Assembly (NCBI GenBank): GCA_964481395.1
Contig: CAYZYG010000005.1
Coordinates: forward strand, 1-64,000
DNA length: 64,000 bases
Direction of reading: 5' to 3'
From: JBFMFH01 sp964481395
GTDB lineage: Bacteria; Acidobacteriota; Vicinamibacteria; Vicinamibacterales; JAKQTR01
In this document: one piece after another, positions 8,647 to 17,793 of the stretch
How the letters are laid out: each line of letters begins with the position of its first letter
Numbering within the stretch: the first letter of the stretch is position 1
Position numbers and translations under genes: made by a program
Notes under the pieces: generated by a model
What the model was told of the DNA's origin: nothing
The model's database searches: none
The model's input: the letters and a program-made list of their open reading frames with translations, nothing else

Positions 8647-9981
8647 ATGGCCCACCTGAAGCGTTCGCTCACGACTTTCGACATGACGATGATTGCGATC
8701 GGGGGCACGATTGGATCCGGCATCTTCCTGACGCCGGCCACCATCGCCCGCGACGTCGAAACGCCCTGGCTCATCTTCGGTGTGTGGATTGCTGGCGGCC
8801 TTATCACCCTCGCCGGCGCGCTGACGTTCTCCGAAGCCGCCTCGCTGCTGCCCGAAGCCGGCGGTCAGTACGTCTTTATCTCCCGCGCGTTCGGCAGCCT
8901 GACCGGGTTCCTCTTCGGCTGGGCCTACTTCATGGTGGTCAACGCCGGTGGCCTGGGCGCGTTGAGCATCGCCTTTGCGACGTACCTGGGCTACTTCGTG
9001 CCCCTCGGACCGGCGGGGCTGAAGGCCGTCGCAGTCGGCGGCCTCCTCGCCTTGACCACGGTCAACGTGCTGGGGGTGAAGGCGGGCGCCATCTTCTCGG
9101 ATGTCTTCACCGTACTGAAACTGGCAGGCATCGGGGGACTGGTCGTGGCGGGGCTGGTGTTCGGGTCGAGCGGGACTACCGACTTCTCGGCCGCAGGGTT
9201 CGCGCCGCCGGATGACCTGTGGGGCGCGCTCGCCCTGGGCATGGTCGGCGTGCTGTGGTCATTCGGTGGATGGCAGCACGCCACCTACGCGAGCGCCGAG
9301 GTCCAGCGTCCGCGGCGGACGCTTCCGCTCGCCATGACCGTTGGGGCGTCGGCGGTACTCGTGATCTATCTCGCCACCAACCTGGCGTACCTCTTCCTGA
9401 TGACACCCGGCGAAATGGCCGCGACCCCGACCGTGGCAGCCGACGCCGTCGAACGGGTCCTCGGCCCGGTCGGCGGGTCGCTGATTGCCATGGCCATCTT
9501 CATCTCGACGTTCGGCGTCGTCGGCATCTATACGCTGACGGCTCCCCGAATCTACTATGCGATGGCGGCCGATGGCCTGTTCTTCAGAAAGGTCGCGGAC
9601 GTCCATCCCAGATTCCAGACGCCGGCGTTCGCCATCGTGCTCCAGTCGCTGTGGGCAGCGGTCCTGATCCTCTTCTGGGGTACCTTCGAGAACCTGATCT
9701 CGTACGTCGTCTTCACCGACTGGATCTTCTTCGCCCTCGGTGGAGCGAGCGTCATCGTGCTGCGCCGTACCATGCCCGATGCGCCACGCCCGTACCGCGT
9801 GCCGGGTTATCCGTGGGTGCCGCTGTTCTTCGTGGTCATGTCGGCGTCGTTCGTCGTCATGACGCTGATCCAGAAGCCGGCCCAGGCCTGGGCCGGACTG
9901 CTCTTTCTGGGTCTGGGCGTGCCGGTCTACTACGGGTGGAGACGGCAGAACCGACTTGCGGCCCCGTCGCCGAGGCCGTAG
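8647..9981 (+). CDS. APC-superfamily amino acid permease
   Basis: Integral inner-membrane amino acid or polyamine transporter of about 12 helices. The N-terminus carries the APC signature TMIAIGGTIGSGIFLTP (helix 1). FSEAASLLPEAGGQYVF (helix 2) and the PRPYRVPGYPWVP element before the last helices are also typical. The 444-aa length is usual. Helix 6 has WSFGGWQHATYASAEV, the substrate-site segment. TTACGAT at 8632-8638 could act as a -10 box, putting the mRNA start nearly at the ATG, so the message may be leaderless. The AbgT transporter gene follows after 11 bases, so the two are likely co-transcribed. The exact substrate cannot be read from sequence. Confidence 0.92.
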   Translation: MAHLKRSLTTFDMTMIAIGGTIGSGIFLTPATIARDVETPWLIFGVWIAGGLITLAGALTFSEAASLLPEAGGQYVFISRAFGSLTGFLFGWAYFMVVNAGGLGALSIAFATYLGYFVPLGPAGLKAVAVGGLLALTTVNVLGVKAGAIFSDVFTVLKLAGIGGLVVAGLVFGSSGTTDFSAAGFAPPDDLWGALALGMVGVLWSFGGWQHATYASAEVQRPRRTLPLAMTVGASAVLVIYLATNLAYLFLMTPGEMAATPTVAADAVERVLGPVGGSLIAMAIFISTFGVVGIYTLTAPRIYYAMAADGLFFRKVADVHPRFQTPAFAIVLQSLWAAVLILFWGTFENLISYVVFTDWIFFALGGASVIVLRRTMPDAPRPYRVPGYPWVPLFFVVMSASFVVMTLIQKPAQAWAGLLFLGLGVPVYYGWRRQNRLAAPSPRP

Positions 9982-9992
9982 ACTTCCCGGTC

Positions 9993-11522
9993 ATGAAACT
10001 GAAGCTCTCGACACTCTTCCCCCGCATCCTCGATGGCATCGAGGTGGTCGGCAACAGGCTCCCCCACCCCGCCACGCTGTTCCTGCTCCTGGCGCTCATC
10101 GTCGCGGGCGTCTCCTGGCTCGGTCACGCCGCCGGCATGCAGGCGACCCATCCTGTAGACGGATCGGTCATCGCGACGCGCAGCCTGCTGGACTGGGACG
10201 GCATCCGGTGGATCTACGAGAACGTCACGAAGAACTTCGTCGACTTCCCGCCGCTGGGACTGGTGCTCGTCTGCATGATCGGCATTGGCGTGGCTGAGGG
10301 GTCAGGGCTCTTCACCCTGATGATCCGGGCGCTCGTCATCAAGGCACCGAAGCGGATGGTCACCGCGGCCATCGTGGCATCGGCGATCGTCTCGCACCTG
10401 GCTTCCGAGGCGGGCTACGTCGTACTCATCCCGCTCGGCGCGGCGGTGTTTCACGCGCTCGGGCGGCATCCGATCGCGGGCCTTGCGGCCGCGTTCTGCG
10501 GCGTCAGCGGCGGATTCGGCGCCAATTTCCTCATCGGCTCCGTCGATCCCGTCCTGGCGGGACTGAGCCAGTCGGCCGCGCAGATTCTCGACCCGCAGAA
10601 GACGGTGAACCCGACCGTCAATTTCTACTTCATGTTCGTCTCGGCCGTCCTCATCGTCGTTTTGGGCACGTGGATTACCGAGCGAATCGTCGAGCCGAGG
10701 CTGGGAGTCTACAAGGGAAATGCGGAGCGGATTCGCCTGGACGAGATCTCGCCGGCGGAGAAGCGGGGCCTTCTGTGGGCAGGAGCCAGTCTCCTCGTAA
10801 TCCTGGTCCTGCTCGCGCTCAGCGTCGTCCCTGAGAACGGCGTCCTGCGGGATCCGAAGACGGGCGACGTGCTTCGCTCACCCTTCTTTCACGGCATCAT
10901 CACGGCCATCGTCCTGTTCTTCTTCATCCCGGGCCTCGTGTACGGCGCGGTGGTCAAGACCATCAAGAACGACAAGGACCTGATGAAGCACATCATCAAG
11001 TCGATGTCGGGCATGGGCACGTACATCGTCCTGGTGTTCTTCGCCGCTCAGTTCGTTGCGTTCTTCCGGTATTCGAACCTGGGCATCATCCTCGCCATCG
11101 ACGGCGCCACCGGACTCCGGGCAATCGGGCTGACGGGGATTCCCCTGCTCCTGTGCTTTGTGGTCCTGTCGGCGTTCATCAACCTGTTCATGGGCAGCGC
11201 GTCGGCCAAGTGGGCCATCATGGCCCCGGTGTTCGTACCGATGTTCATGCTCCTCGGCTACGACCCGGCGCTCACGCAGGCGGCGTTCCGGATTGGGGAT
11301 TCGATCACGAATCCGATCACGCCGATGATGAGCTACTTCGCGCTGATCGTCGCGTTCGCCCAGAAGTACGACGAGCAGTACGGCGTGGGGACGATCATCG
11401 CCACGATGGTCCCCTACACCGTCATCTTCGGGATCTTCTGGTCCATCCTGCTGGTCATCTGGATGGCGATCGGGCTTCCCCTGGGCCCCGGCGGTCCCCT
11501 GCACCTCGCGCCGGCTGGCTGA
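9993..11522 (+). CDS. AbgT family transporter
   Basis: Inner-membrane transporter related to the E. coli p-aminobenzoyl-glutamate importer; other members export sulfonamides or similar compounds. ATG 9993 is chosen because upstream sequence in this frame belongs to the permease read in another frame. Motifs typical of the family are FPPLGLVLVCMIGIGVAEGSG, HLASEAGYVVLIPLGA, GVSGGFGANFLIGSVDPVL and the C-terminal SASAKWAIMAPVFVPM with GDSITNPITPMMSYF. The 509-aa length is right. It is the second gene of a two-transporter unit. Aminobenzoyl-glutamate would fit the peptide- and glutamate-oriented genes further along, but that link is only suggestive. Confidence 0.93.
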   Translation: MKLKLSTLFPRILDGIEVVGNRLPHPATLFLLLALIVAGVSWLGHAAGMQATHPVDGSVIATRSLLDWDGIRWIYENVTKNFVDFPPLGLVLVCMIGIGVAEGSGLFTLMIRALVIKAPKRMVTAAIVASAIVSHLASEAGYVVLIPLGAAVFHALGRHPIAGLAAAFCGVSGGFGANFLIGSVDPVLAGLSQSAAQILDPQKTVNPTVNFYFMFVSAVLIVVLGTWITERIVEPRLGVYKGNAERIRLDEISPAEKRGLLWAGASLLVILVLLALSVVPENGVLRDPKTGDVLRSPFFHGIITAIVLFFFIPGLVYGAVVKTIKNDKDLMKHIIKSMSGMGTYIVLVFFAAQFVAFFRYSNLGIILAIDGATGLRAIGLTGIPLLLCFVVLSAFINLFMGSASAKWAIMAPVFVPMFMLLGYDPALTQAAFRIGDSITNPITPMMSYFALIVAFAQKYDEQYGVGTIIATMVPYTVIFGIFWSILLVIWMAIGLPLGPGGPLHLAPAG

Positions 11523-11566
11523 CGGCCGGCGCGCGCCCGGACCGGCGACAGGCGGTAGCCCGCCTT

Positions 11567-11597
11567 GCGCATCGGAGACGCGAGTGCTCCGATGCGC
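11567..11597. terminator. Strong hairpin after abgT-like gene, no U tract
   Basis: An eleven-base perfect stem, GCGCATCGGAG (11567-11577) with CTCCGATGCGC (11587-11597), has a nine-base loop and lies 45 bases after the transporter stop. There is no T run, so it may stabilise the 3' end or assist termination. The remaining sequence to 11757 shows nothing else clear. Confidence 0.5.
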
Positions 11598-11757
11598 GAG
11601 CCCGGCGACGCGCTGCAATCGGGCGTCGCGTGCTCCCCGCTGGCTCTGCCCTCAGCCCTGGGAGCGCATGAAGCGTTGCTGTACTCGTGCGCCGAAGGCT
11701 AAAGTGCAGGTATTCAGGTCCCCTCGGTGAGTCCTCCGCCCCCCGGTTGCCAGAAAG

Positions 11758-13203
11758 ATGCGATACCTACGTCCCGTGTGCGCTCTCGTCGTCCTGACGG
11801 TCGGCTGCACCGCTCCTCCAACGCAGCCGACCCCGAGCTGCACGTTCAGCCTGTCCTCGACGTCAGCGGCGGTCGGCGCCGAAGGCGGCACGGTCTCTGT
11901 GGCCGTGGCCACGCAAAGCGGATGCGGGTGGACCGCTGCGTCAGGAACCGCGTGGGTCACGATCGCCAGCGGAACGGCGGGCACCGGACCCGGCACGGTC
12001 GTGGTCGCCGTCGAGGCGAACCCGGGGGGAACGCCGCGGTCCGCAACGCTGACGGTCGCTGGTCTCACGGTCAGTGTCAGCCAGGCAGCGCAGGCCTGCA
12101 CGTACGTCGTCACTCCCGAGGAGCGTACGTTCGGCGCGGCCGGCGGCACGGGCGCGTTCGACGTCGCGGCTCCCCCGGGGTGCGCGTGGGAGGCGACGAG
12201 CGCAGACGAGTGGATCACGGTGGCCGTCGGCGTCCGTTCGCCGGAGCAGCGGGCAACCGCGTACTCCGGGCACGGTACGGTCGGGTACGTGGTCGCCGCC
12301 AATTCGGACGAGCGGTCGCGCACGGGACGGATAACCGTCGCGGGCGTCGCCCACGTCATTCAGCAGTCGGGTGTCGTCCCGTGTCAGGTCACCATTGCGC
12401 CTGACGACGAGGATTTCGGGCCAGCAGGGGGAACCGGTGCGTTCTCGGTCAGCGCTGCGCCGGAGTGTGCCTGGGCCGTGCAGAGCACGGTCGGCTGGAT
12501 CCAGGTCACGTCTCCGCCTGTCGGCTCCGGGAGGGGCAGCGGCACCGTGTCCTACCGCGTCGAGGCGCACACGGGCCTCGGGTCTCGAACCGGGACCATG
12601 ACCGTCGGTGGCCAGACATTCGTGGTCCATCAAGCAGGAAACCAAACGTGCACCTATGCGGTCTCGCCGACGTCTTTCGCCGAGTGCCTCAGGGGACGCG
12701 AACGGACCTTCGCGGTCGACACGCAGTCCGGCTGCGCCTGGACGGCCTCGCCCTCTGCGGCCTGGCTGTCAGTGATCTCAGGCCACAGCGGAACCGGAAG
12801 CGGATCCGTGCGCTTCGCGTTTTCGGACAACTTCCTTGACACCCGCGACGCGAACGTCGAGGTGCGGTGGCTGGCGCCTACTCTGGGCCAGAACGTGCGT
12901 GTCGTGCAGACGGGGTGCCTCTATGCCCTCGCGCCCGCCATCCTCGACGTGGCTGCCTCCGGCGGAGACGTCGCGTTCGAGGCGTACGCCAGCCCGGTCG
13001 ACCCCGCGTGTGGTGGACCTCTTCAGGACGCCTGCATGTGGACCGCCGTCTCGCAGTCGTCGTGGGTGAGCGTGCTGACCTCGATGCCCCGTTACGGAGA
13101 CAACCGCGTGACGTGCCGCGTCGCGCCGAACGCCAGCGGGGCGGAGCGAACGACCACGATCACCGTCGGTACGCGGACAATCGTCATCCGCCAGGGCGGA
13201 TGA
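11758..13203 (+). CDS. BACON-domain repeat lipoprotein
   Basis: Surface or periplasmic lipoprotein made almost entirely of BACON-type repeats, associated in Bacteroidetes and Acidobacteria with binding of carbohydrates or mucin. The N-terminus MRYLRPVCALVVLTVGC has a lipobox with Cys17. Five repeats of about 85-95 residues follow. Each starts with C-x-Y/F-x-(V/L)-x-P and contains a GGTG element, CxWxA, W(I/V)xV, and ends with a V-x-Q-x-G strand (VSQAAQ, VIQQSG, VVHQAG, VVQTGC, VIRQGG). No catalytic domain is attached. It stands alone between a hairpin and a convergent peptidase. The start has only a weak ribosome site (AGAAAG). Confidence 0.9.
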   Translation: MRYLRPVCALVVLTVGCTAPPTQPTPSCTFSLSSTSAAVGAEGGTVSVAVATQSGCGWTAASGTAWVTIASGTAGTGPGTVVVAVEANPGGTPRSATLTVAGLTVSVSQAAQACTYVVTPEERTFGAAGGTGAFDVAAPPGCAWEATSADEWITVAVGVRSPEQRATAYSGHGTVGYVVAANSDERSRTGRITVAGVAHVIQQSGVVPCQVTIAPDDEDFGPAGGTGAFSVSAAPECAWAVQSTVGWIQVTSPPVGSGRGSGTVSYRVEAHTGLGSRTGTMTVGGQTFVVHQAGNQTCTYAVSPTSFAECLRGRERTFAVDTQSGCAWTASPSAAWLSVISGHSGTGSGSVRFAFSDNFLDTRDANVEVRWLAPTLGQNVRVVQTGCLYALAPAILDVAASGGDVAFEAYASPVDPACGGPLQDACMWTAVSQSSWVSVLTSMPRYGDNRVTCRVAPNASGAERTTTITVGTRTIVIRQGG

Positions 13204-13260
13204 GGGTCGGCGGGCCGGGCCGCGATCGGGATACGGTCCCCCGGGGGTCGCTCGGCGAAG

Positions 13261-14859
13261 CTACCGCACGAGGGGTTTGTAGCCGATCAGGTCGTTCCAC
13301 CACTGCGGGTAACCTGTGGGGTGGCCGTCGACCATGCCCATCGCGTACTTGCCGAGCAGCGCGTCGCCGAGCTTCACCCAGTCCTGCTGCCAGGCCACGG
13401 CGTTGGCCGACCCGAACTGGGTCAGCATGTTCAGCGCCGCGGCCGGGTCCTTCGCGTAGACCTGGGCGACGAACTCGAGCACCTTGGGCGTGAGGGCGTA
13501 CAGCATGCTCAGCCGGGGCTCGCGCGCCGCGGTGACGTGCTTGATCGCCTCGCTGAAGTGCAGTTCGGCCATTTGCTGCACGTAGATGTTCGTCCAGAAG
13601 CCGGACTCGCGGTCGAACGCCCCGTAGCGATCGCCGCGGCTCAGGAACGCGGGGATTTCGGTCATGGCCGGCCAGAGCGGGGTCAGATAGGACGTCGCGG
13701 GCGCGCCGTAGCCGAACCAGCTCGTGCCGCGCAGCGGCTCGGGCAGCGACGCGTTCACCTGTCCGATGTGCAGGTAGTACGTCCGCTGGACGTTGATGCT
13801 GCGCTCGAACGATCCCTTGCCCCCGCGGTTGACGTACCGGATGGGATTGCCCCACGGGCCGGCCGCCGGGCCCTTCGTCATGTCGTACGGCGTGCCCTCG
13901 TAGTAATCGGCCTGGATCTTCCGGATGTCTTCGAGCGTGAGCGGCTTGTCGGGCTTGACCGAAAACGGGTACCGCGCTTCGCTCGGCGACAGCTTCAGCG
14001 ACGGCGCCACCAGGTCGTAGACCCGCCACTCCCGGCGCGACGAGGTGACCGGGTCGTCGGGGGCGTAGATCTCGTGCACGACGAAGGGCTTGCCGGCCTT
14101 CGGATCGAACCAGCCCTGTTCGACTGCGAAGGAGACGATCTTGGGCGACGCCATCACGTTGGCCTTGTCGGCCAGGTCGATGGCGCCGATCCGCGCCCGG
14201 TTCGCCGCCACGAAGATGTGGTCGTCCGGGATGCGCACGGCAGCCCAGATGTCGCGGCCGTAGAATTCCGCCGCCCACGTCTCGCTCCCGTCGGTGACGG
14301 TCATCGTCTCGCCGCCTCCGCCGGTCTCGGTGAGGAAGCCGAACTCCTCCACGAGCTTGCCCATGATCTGGACGGCCTCGCGCGCGGTCGAGGCGCGCTC
14401 GAGGGCCACGTCCTGGGCCATCCAGCAGTCGACGAGCCCGTCCCCCTTCGTCCACATCACGTCGCGGACCTTCTTCCCGTAGTCGGTCGTCGTGTCGATG
14501 CTGAACGTGGACTCGGCAATCGCCACGCCCTTCTCGTTCATGAAGGAGTAGCGCGACATGAAGTACCGGTACGTGTGGGGCACCTGCGGCATGTCACCCA
14601 GCACGTTGCCGCCGTCACGGGTGTGCGCGTTGGCGACGATCTTCCGCCTGGCGCCCTCGGGCCAGTCCTGCGCCGGGACAATCCGCAACGGGTAGTCCGC
14701 CACGCTGGAGTCGTCGTTGTGCGTGATGACCGTCGTTCCGTCCGCCATCGCCCGCTTGCCGATGCCGAGGATGGTGCACGCATCCAGCACCGGTCCCCAC
14801 TGCAGGACGACGACCCCGATGAGCAACCACGCGATGCCGCGCACGTACGTCTTCTTCAT
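13261..14859 (-). CDS. C69 family dipeptidase, secreted Ntn hydrolase
   Basis: Probable dipeptidase of the PepD/C69 family. ATG 14859 is preceded by AGGAG; the longer frame to 14922 lacks a site. A signal-like stretch (residues 1-27) ends at LDA, immediately before Cys28 in ACTILGIGK. That Cys would become the N-terminal nucleophile after processing, as the Ntn fold requires. Conserved C69 elements are THNDDS, the SRYSFMNEKGVAIAEST region, and GGGGETMTVTDGSETWAAEFYGRDIWAAVRIPDD. The 532-aa length is typical. It is the last minus-strand gene of the AroM-PgsW cluster but is separated from the M14 gene by 219 bases that include a heptamer array, so it may have its own promoter. Confidence 0.88.
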   Translation of the reverse strand: MKKTYVRGIAWLLIGVVVLQWGPVLDACTILGIGKRAMADGTTVITHNDDSSVADYPLRIVPAQDWPEGARRKIVANAHTRDGGNVLGDMPQVPHTYRYFMSRYSFMNEKGVAIAESTFSIDTTTDYGKKVRDVMWTKGDGLVDCWMAQDVALERASTAREAVQIMGKLVEEFGFLTETGGGGETMTVTDGSETWAAEFYGRDIWAAVRIPDDHIFVAANRARIGAIDLADKANVMASPKIVSFAVEQGWFDPKAGKPFVVHEIYAPDDPVTSSRREWRVYDLVAPSLKLSPSEARYPFSVKPDKPLTLEDIRKIQADYYEGTPYDMTKGPAAGPWGNPIRYVNRGGKGSFERSINVQRTYYLHIGQVNASLPEPLRGTSWFGYGAPATSYLTPLWPAMTEIPAFLSRGDRYGAFDRESGFWTNIYVQQMAELHFSEAIKHVTAAREPRLSMLYALTPKVLEFVAQVYAKDPAAALNMLTQFGSANAVAWQQDWVKLGDALLGKYAMGMVDGHPTGYPQWWNDLIGYKPLVR

Positions 14860-15000
14860 GCTCTCGCTCCTGAATTCCTGATCGTGACCGCCGCTCTCCA
14901 CCAACCGTTCTCTGGGTGTCACTTCCTGCTCACTGCGGTTCTGCGACCTGCCCGTCTTCCGACGGAGCCTGAAGTCGGCCGATCAGGCCGACTCTTCCAG

Positions 15001-15062
15001 TCCCCGTCTTCTGTCTTCTGTCTTTCCCGACCGTCTACTGTCTACTGTCCCCTGTCTACTGT
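15001..15062. repeat. Heptamer array D (CTTCTGT and CTACTGT units)
   Basis: Units CTTCTGT x2, then CTACTGT, CTACTGT, CCCCTGT, CTACTGT with one short interruption. CTACTGT belongs to the same family as the reverse complement of AGACAGT in arrays A and B. It sits 17 bases beyond the stop codon of the M14 gene. Confidence 0.8.
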
Positions 15063-15078
15063 TTGAACGCGTCCCTCG

Positions 15079-16227
15079 TCAGTTCCTAAACACCCGTCCC
15101 GGGGCTGCCTTCGTGGGGTCGTGGAGGAAGCGCCCGACGCCGTCCTTCATCACGTCCGCGTACGTGGGCCACGTCACCCGCAGCGACTTGTCCGGGTAAA
15201 ACTCTCCCATCTGCTTGATTACTTCCAGGGCGCCCGACAGGTGTCGCCCGACGCGATAGTCGAGCGACGCGCCGGTCTTGATGTCGTAATCGGTGTACAG
15301 CAGCCCCCGCTCGGCGGCCGTCTGCACGAATTCGTCACGTCCCGTGACCATGAGGTCTTCGGTCATCGGTCCCACGAACTTGTCGATGAATGGCTCCGGG
15401 GTCTCCATCAGCACGGCGAACGACTCGGTGAAGTCGCCAATCTCCCGGTGCGTGAACCCGCGGAGCGACACCGGGGAGGTTTCGGTCTTCATCGGGAACT
15501 GCTCGGCCGACAGCATCATCGACGCCATCATGCAGATCTCGTCCGCCCGCTGGTGGCACACGTAGGTCGATACGACCGGATAGCCGAGCGACGCCTCGTG
15601 GACGTCAATCGTCATGTCGATTTTCTCGCGGCGGATCAGTTCGGAGATGGCGAACGACGTCCGCTCGGTCAGGTTACCGTCCGGACGGCCGGGAAACGTC
15701 CGGTTGAGGTTCCGGCTGTCCTGGTACGCCTGGTTCTGCTTCGATGGGTAGTGGACGAACGTAAACGGATCGGGCCACTGCTCGAGCGGGCTCGTTTCAC
15801 GGTCTCCAATGCGGAACGTCTTCTCGCCCCAGGGCGTCTTCACCCGGAAGAACGGGGGGTACGCATTGCCCAGCATGCCCTGCGTCGCGGCGCTCATGTT
15901 GGCGCGCGCGATGACGAACACCCGCCCCTTCGTCACCGCGATGTTCTCCATGACCACGTACGCCATGAGCGGGCTGGCCGGCTCGTACGGGTGGGCGCCG
16001 CCGAGAATCAGCACCGAGCCGCCCGGCTCGCCCGAGTCGAAGAGGTAGACCGGGGCGTCCATGAGCGACCCGGCGATGCCGTCGAAGTACGTGCTGAGCG
16101 GCACCTGGCGGGTAAACGCCGGGGACACCACCACCGTCTCACGGAACGCTCGGAGCGCTCGGATATCTCTGGTGCCGACGACCATGAGCACCGCCGCGGC
16201 CGCCAGCAGGAGCGTGCGCCTGACCAT
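15079..16227 (-). CDS. M14-type succinylglutamate desuccinylase/aspartoacylase-like deacylase, secreted
   Basis: Zinc hydrolase that should cleave an N-acyl or C-terminal amide bond to an acidic amino acid. The N-terminal MVRRTLLLAAAAVLMVVGT is a signal peptide or anchor. Zinc ligands are in GGAHPYEP (His79, Glu82) and IDVHEAS (His210). DSRNLNRTFPG (170-180) is the conserved carboxylate-binding stretch of the AstE/ASPA group. The start follows GAGGTGAGGG, which overlaps the stop of the small upstream gene, so translation is probably coupled. It is the last gene of a tight unit with the permease and the 57-aa protein, implying that the permease handles the substrate or product. The substrate (N-acyl-glutamate, poly-glutamate, acyl-aspartate) is not known. 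Confidence 0.85.
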   Translation of the reverse strand: MVRRTLLLAAAAVLMVVGTRDIRALRAFRETVVVSPAFTRQVPLSTYFDGIAGSLMDAPVYLFDSGEPGGSVLILGGAHPYEPASPLMAYVVMENIAVTKGRVFVIARANMSAATQGMLGNAYPPFFRVKTPWGEKTFRIGDRETSPLEQWPDPFTFVHYPSKQNQAYQDSRNLNRTFPGRPDGNLTERTSFAISELIRREKIDMTIDVHEASLGYPVVSTYVCHQRADEICMMASMMLSAEQFPMKTETSPVSLRGFTHREIGDFTESFAVLMETPEPFIDKFVGPMTEDLMVTGRDEFVQTAAERGLLYTDYDIKTGASLDYRVGRHLSGALEVIKQMGEFYPDKSLRVTWPTYADVMKDGVGRFLHDPTKAAPGRVFRN

Positions 16228-16235
16228 CCCTCACC

Positions 16236-16409
16236 TCACTTGATGTGCAGCGCCCGCAGCACAAACGGGATGATGGTGTACGCGTACACGAGGTCGTACG
16301 CCAGGCTGCGGCGGGTCCTGCGCCCGAAGAGGCGCGTGACGAGCAGCAGGGCGATCGCGGCCGACATCACGAAGTAGCTGTAGTGGATCAGGTCCTGCAA
16401 GAGGATCAC
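16236..16409 (-). CDS. 57-aa single-span membrane protein between permease and deacylase
   Basis: A small gene read from GTG 16409, preceded by GGAGG at five bases' spacing, and ended by TGA at 16236-16238. The product starts MILLQDLIHYSYF (GTG read as Met). A hydrophobic segment YFVMSAAIALLLVTRLF is followed by a basic cluster GRRTRR and a second moderately hydrophobic stretch YAYTIIPFVLRALHIK. Spacing is 13 bases after the permease and 8 before the deacylase, which supports it as real. It could be a small subunit of the permease. I do not know a named family for it. Confidence 0.7.
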   Translation of the reverse strand: MILLQDLIHYSYFVMSAAIALLLVTRLFGRRTRRSLAYDLVYAYTIIPFVLRALHIK

Positions 16410-16422
16410 CGTGGCCTCCGCC

Positions 16423-17724
16423 TCAGTACTTCACCAGGAACGCATACCGTGCCGGGAAGATGATCATGGAGAGCGCGACCAGGCCCATGATGATCCACGG
16501 GATGGCGGTCGCCCTCAGGAACGAGAGATAACTGCCGGTGTACCCGACCGTCTCGATGGCCGTCCGCCCGACGATACGCGAGGGCGGCAGGCAGTCGCCC
16601 AGCGCGAACAGCAGACTGAACGCGGCCGCCACGACCGTCACGTTCGCCCCAACGGCGTTGAACACGAAGATCAGGGGCGTGCCCAGGATGACGGCGCTTC
16701 CGAATCCCAGCGAGCCCTGGGCGAGCGGGCAGACGAACAGCGACGTGGCCCAGATGCCGACGATGGGCAGGGCCACGAAGCTGATGGCGATGAGGCCCCG
16801 GACGCCGGTCGCAGCCAGGATGTTGACGAGCACGCCCACGCTGACCATGGTGGCCACCAGCGGGAAGACCTGCTCGACGGTGTCGTTGACCACCTCGCGC
16901 CATCGGGAGAACGGGCGGCGGACCGGGTCCAGGAGCACCGTGGCTGCCGCACAGATCAGGAAGATGAGCGGAAAGCCCAGCGTCGGGACGTGGAAGGCGG
17001 CGTACTTCGTGGCCAGGCTCAGCCCGAGCAGGATGAGCAGGGGAATCGCCGCCCGCCACCACGTCATGCCGGGAGGCAGCGGTGGCAGACCCGCCAGGAT
17101 GGCCTCCTTCGGCTGCGGAACCGCGCCCCATCCGAGCGTCACGACCGTGGCCAGCGTCACGGCGAGCACGGGCACCAGGAGGACCAGGTCGAAGCCGACG
17201 TAGGGCATGTTGGCCCCGGCGGCCATCAGCATCGCCCACACGTTGATGGGCGGAGCCACCGCGGACAGGATCCCGAGCATGAAGACGAACGCCGCGACCT
17301 TCCCTTCGGCGAGGCCCATGAGTCGCAGGACTGCGGCCACGAGGCCGCCGACCACCAGAACGGAGACGACACCGGCTCCGGTCAGGGCCCCGGGCACGAG
17401 CATCAGGAGCGCCAGCACCGTGAGCAGCAGCCACTTCCGGCGGTGCAGTCGGGTGACGAGACCACGGACCAGCGCGTTCATCGCCCCCACCTCGGCGTAG
17501 GCGTTCATGAAGACGCACGCCGTGATGAAGATGAACGCCAGGTCCAGGAAGGTGAACGTGCCTTCGACGAAGAGGTGCGCCGGGAACCCGAGTCCGGCCA
17601 CGAGCGCCCCGACGAGCGCCGTCACCACCATCGACAGCTCCGGCGATTTGAACCGCCAGCTGCTCAGCGCGAAAGTCACCACCATCGCCGCGAGGGTGTA
17701 CGACGTCGTCGTGTAGGTGCTCAC
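16423..17724 (-). CDS. DctM-like (TRAP large subunit/IT superfamily) permease
   Basis: Integral membrane transporter of about 11-12 helices. The GTG start at 17724 has GGAG six bases before it. The central segment MLGILSAVAPPINVWAMLMAAGANMPYVGFDLVLLVPVL mirrors the DctM half-repeat with its PP-containing re-entrant loop. The second half repeats the pattern near LGTPLIFVFNAVGANVTVVAAAF. The 433-aa length matches TRAP large subunits, yet no DctQ four-helix subunit is visible. The secreted protein encoded 69 bases upstream might act as a DctP replacement, which is inference. Context with the deacylase suggests import of an acyl amino acid or carboxylate, or export of a product. Other ion-transporter subfamilies remain possible. 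Confidence 0.78.
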   Translation of the reverse strand: MSTYTTTSYTLAAMVVTFALSSWRFKSPELSMVVTALVGALVAGLGFPAHLFVEGTFTFLDLAFIFITACVFMNAYAEVGAMNALVRGLVTRLHRRKWLLLTVLALLMLVPGALTGAGVVSVLVVGGLVAAVLRLMGLAEGKVAAFVFMLGILSAVAPPINVWAMLMAAGANMPYVGFDLVLLVPVLAVTLATVVTLGWGAVPQPKEAILAGLPPLPPGMTWWRAAIPLLILLGLSLATKYAAFHVPTLGFPLIFLICAAATVLLDPVRRPFSRWREVVNDTVEQVFPLVATMVSVGVLVNILAATGVRGLIAISFVALPIVGIWATSLFVCPLAQGSLGFGSAVILGTPLIFVFNAVGANVTVVAAAFSLLFALGDCLPPSRIVGRTAIETVGYTGSYLSFLRATAIPWIIMGLVALSMIIFPARYAFLVKY

Positions 17725-17793
17725 GTCAGGCTCCGGACCGGGCTGCCAGAAGGGGCGCCGCCTCGCACGCCGCGAGTGAGGCCGATCTGCCCC

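Noticed and set aside
9219..9992. N-terminal extension of the AbgT transporter by about 260 residues
   Set aside because: The extension overlaps the permease gene in another frame and has no transporter features; AbgT proteins start at the ATG at 9993.
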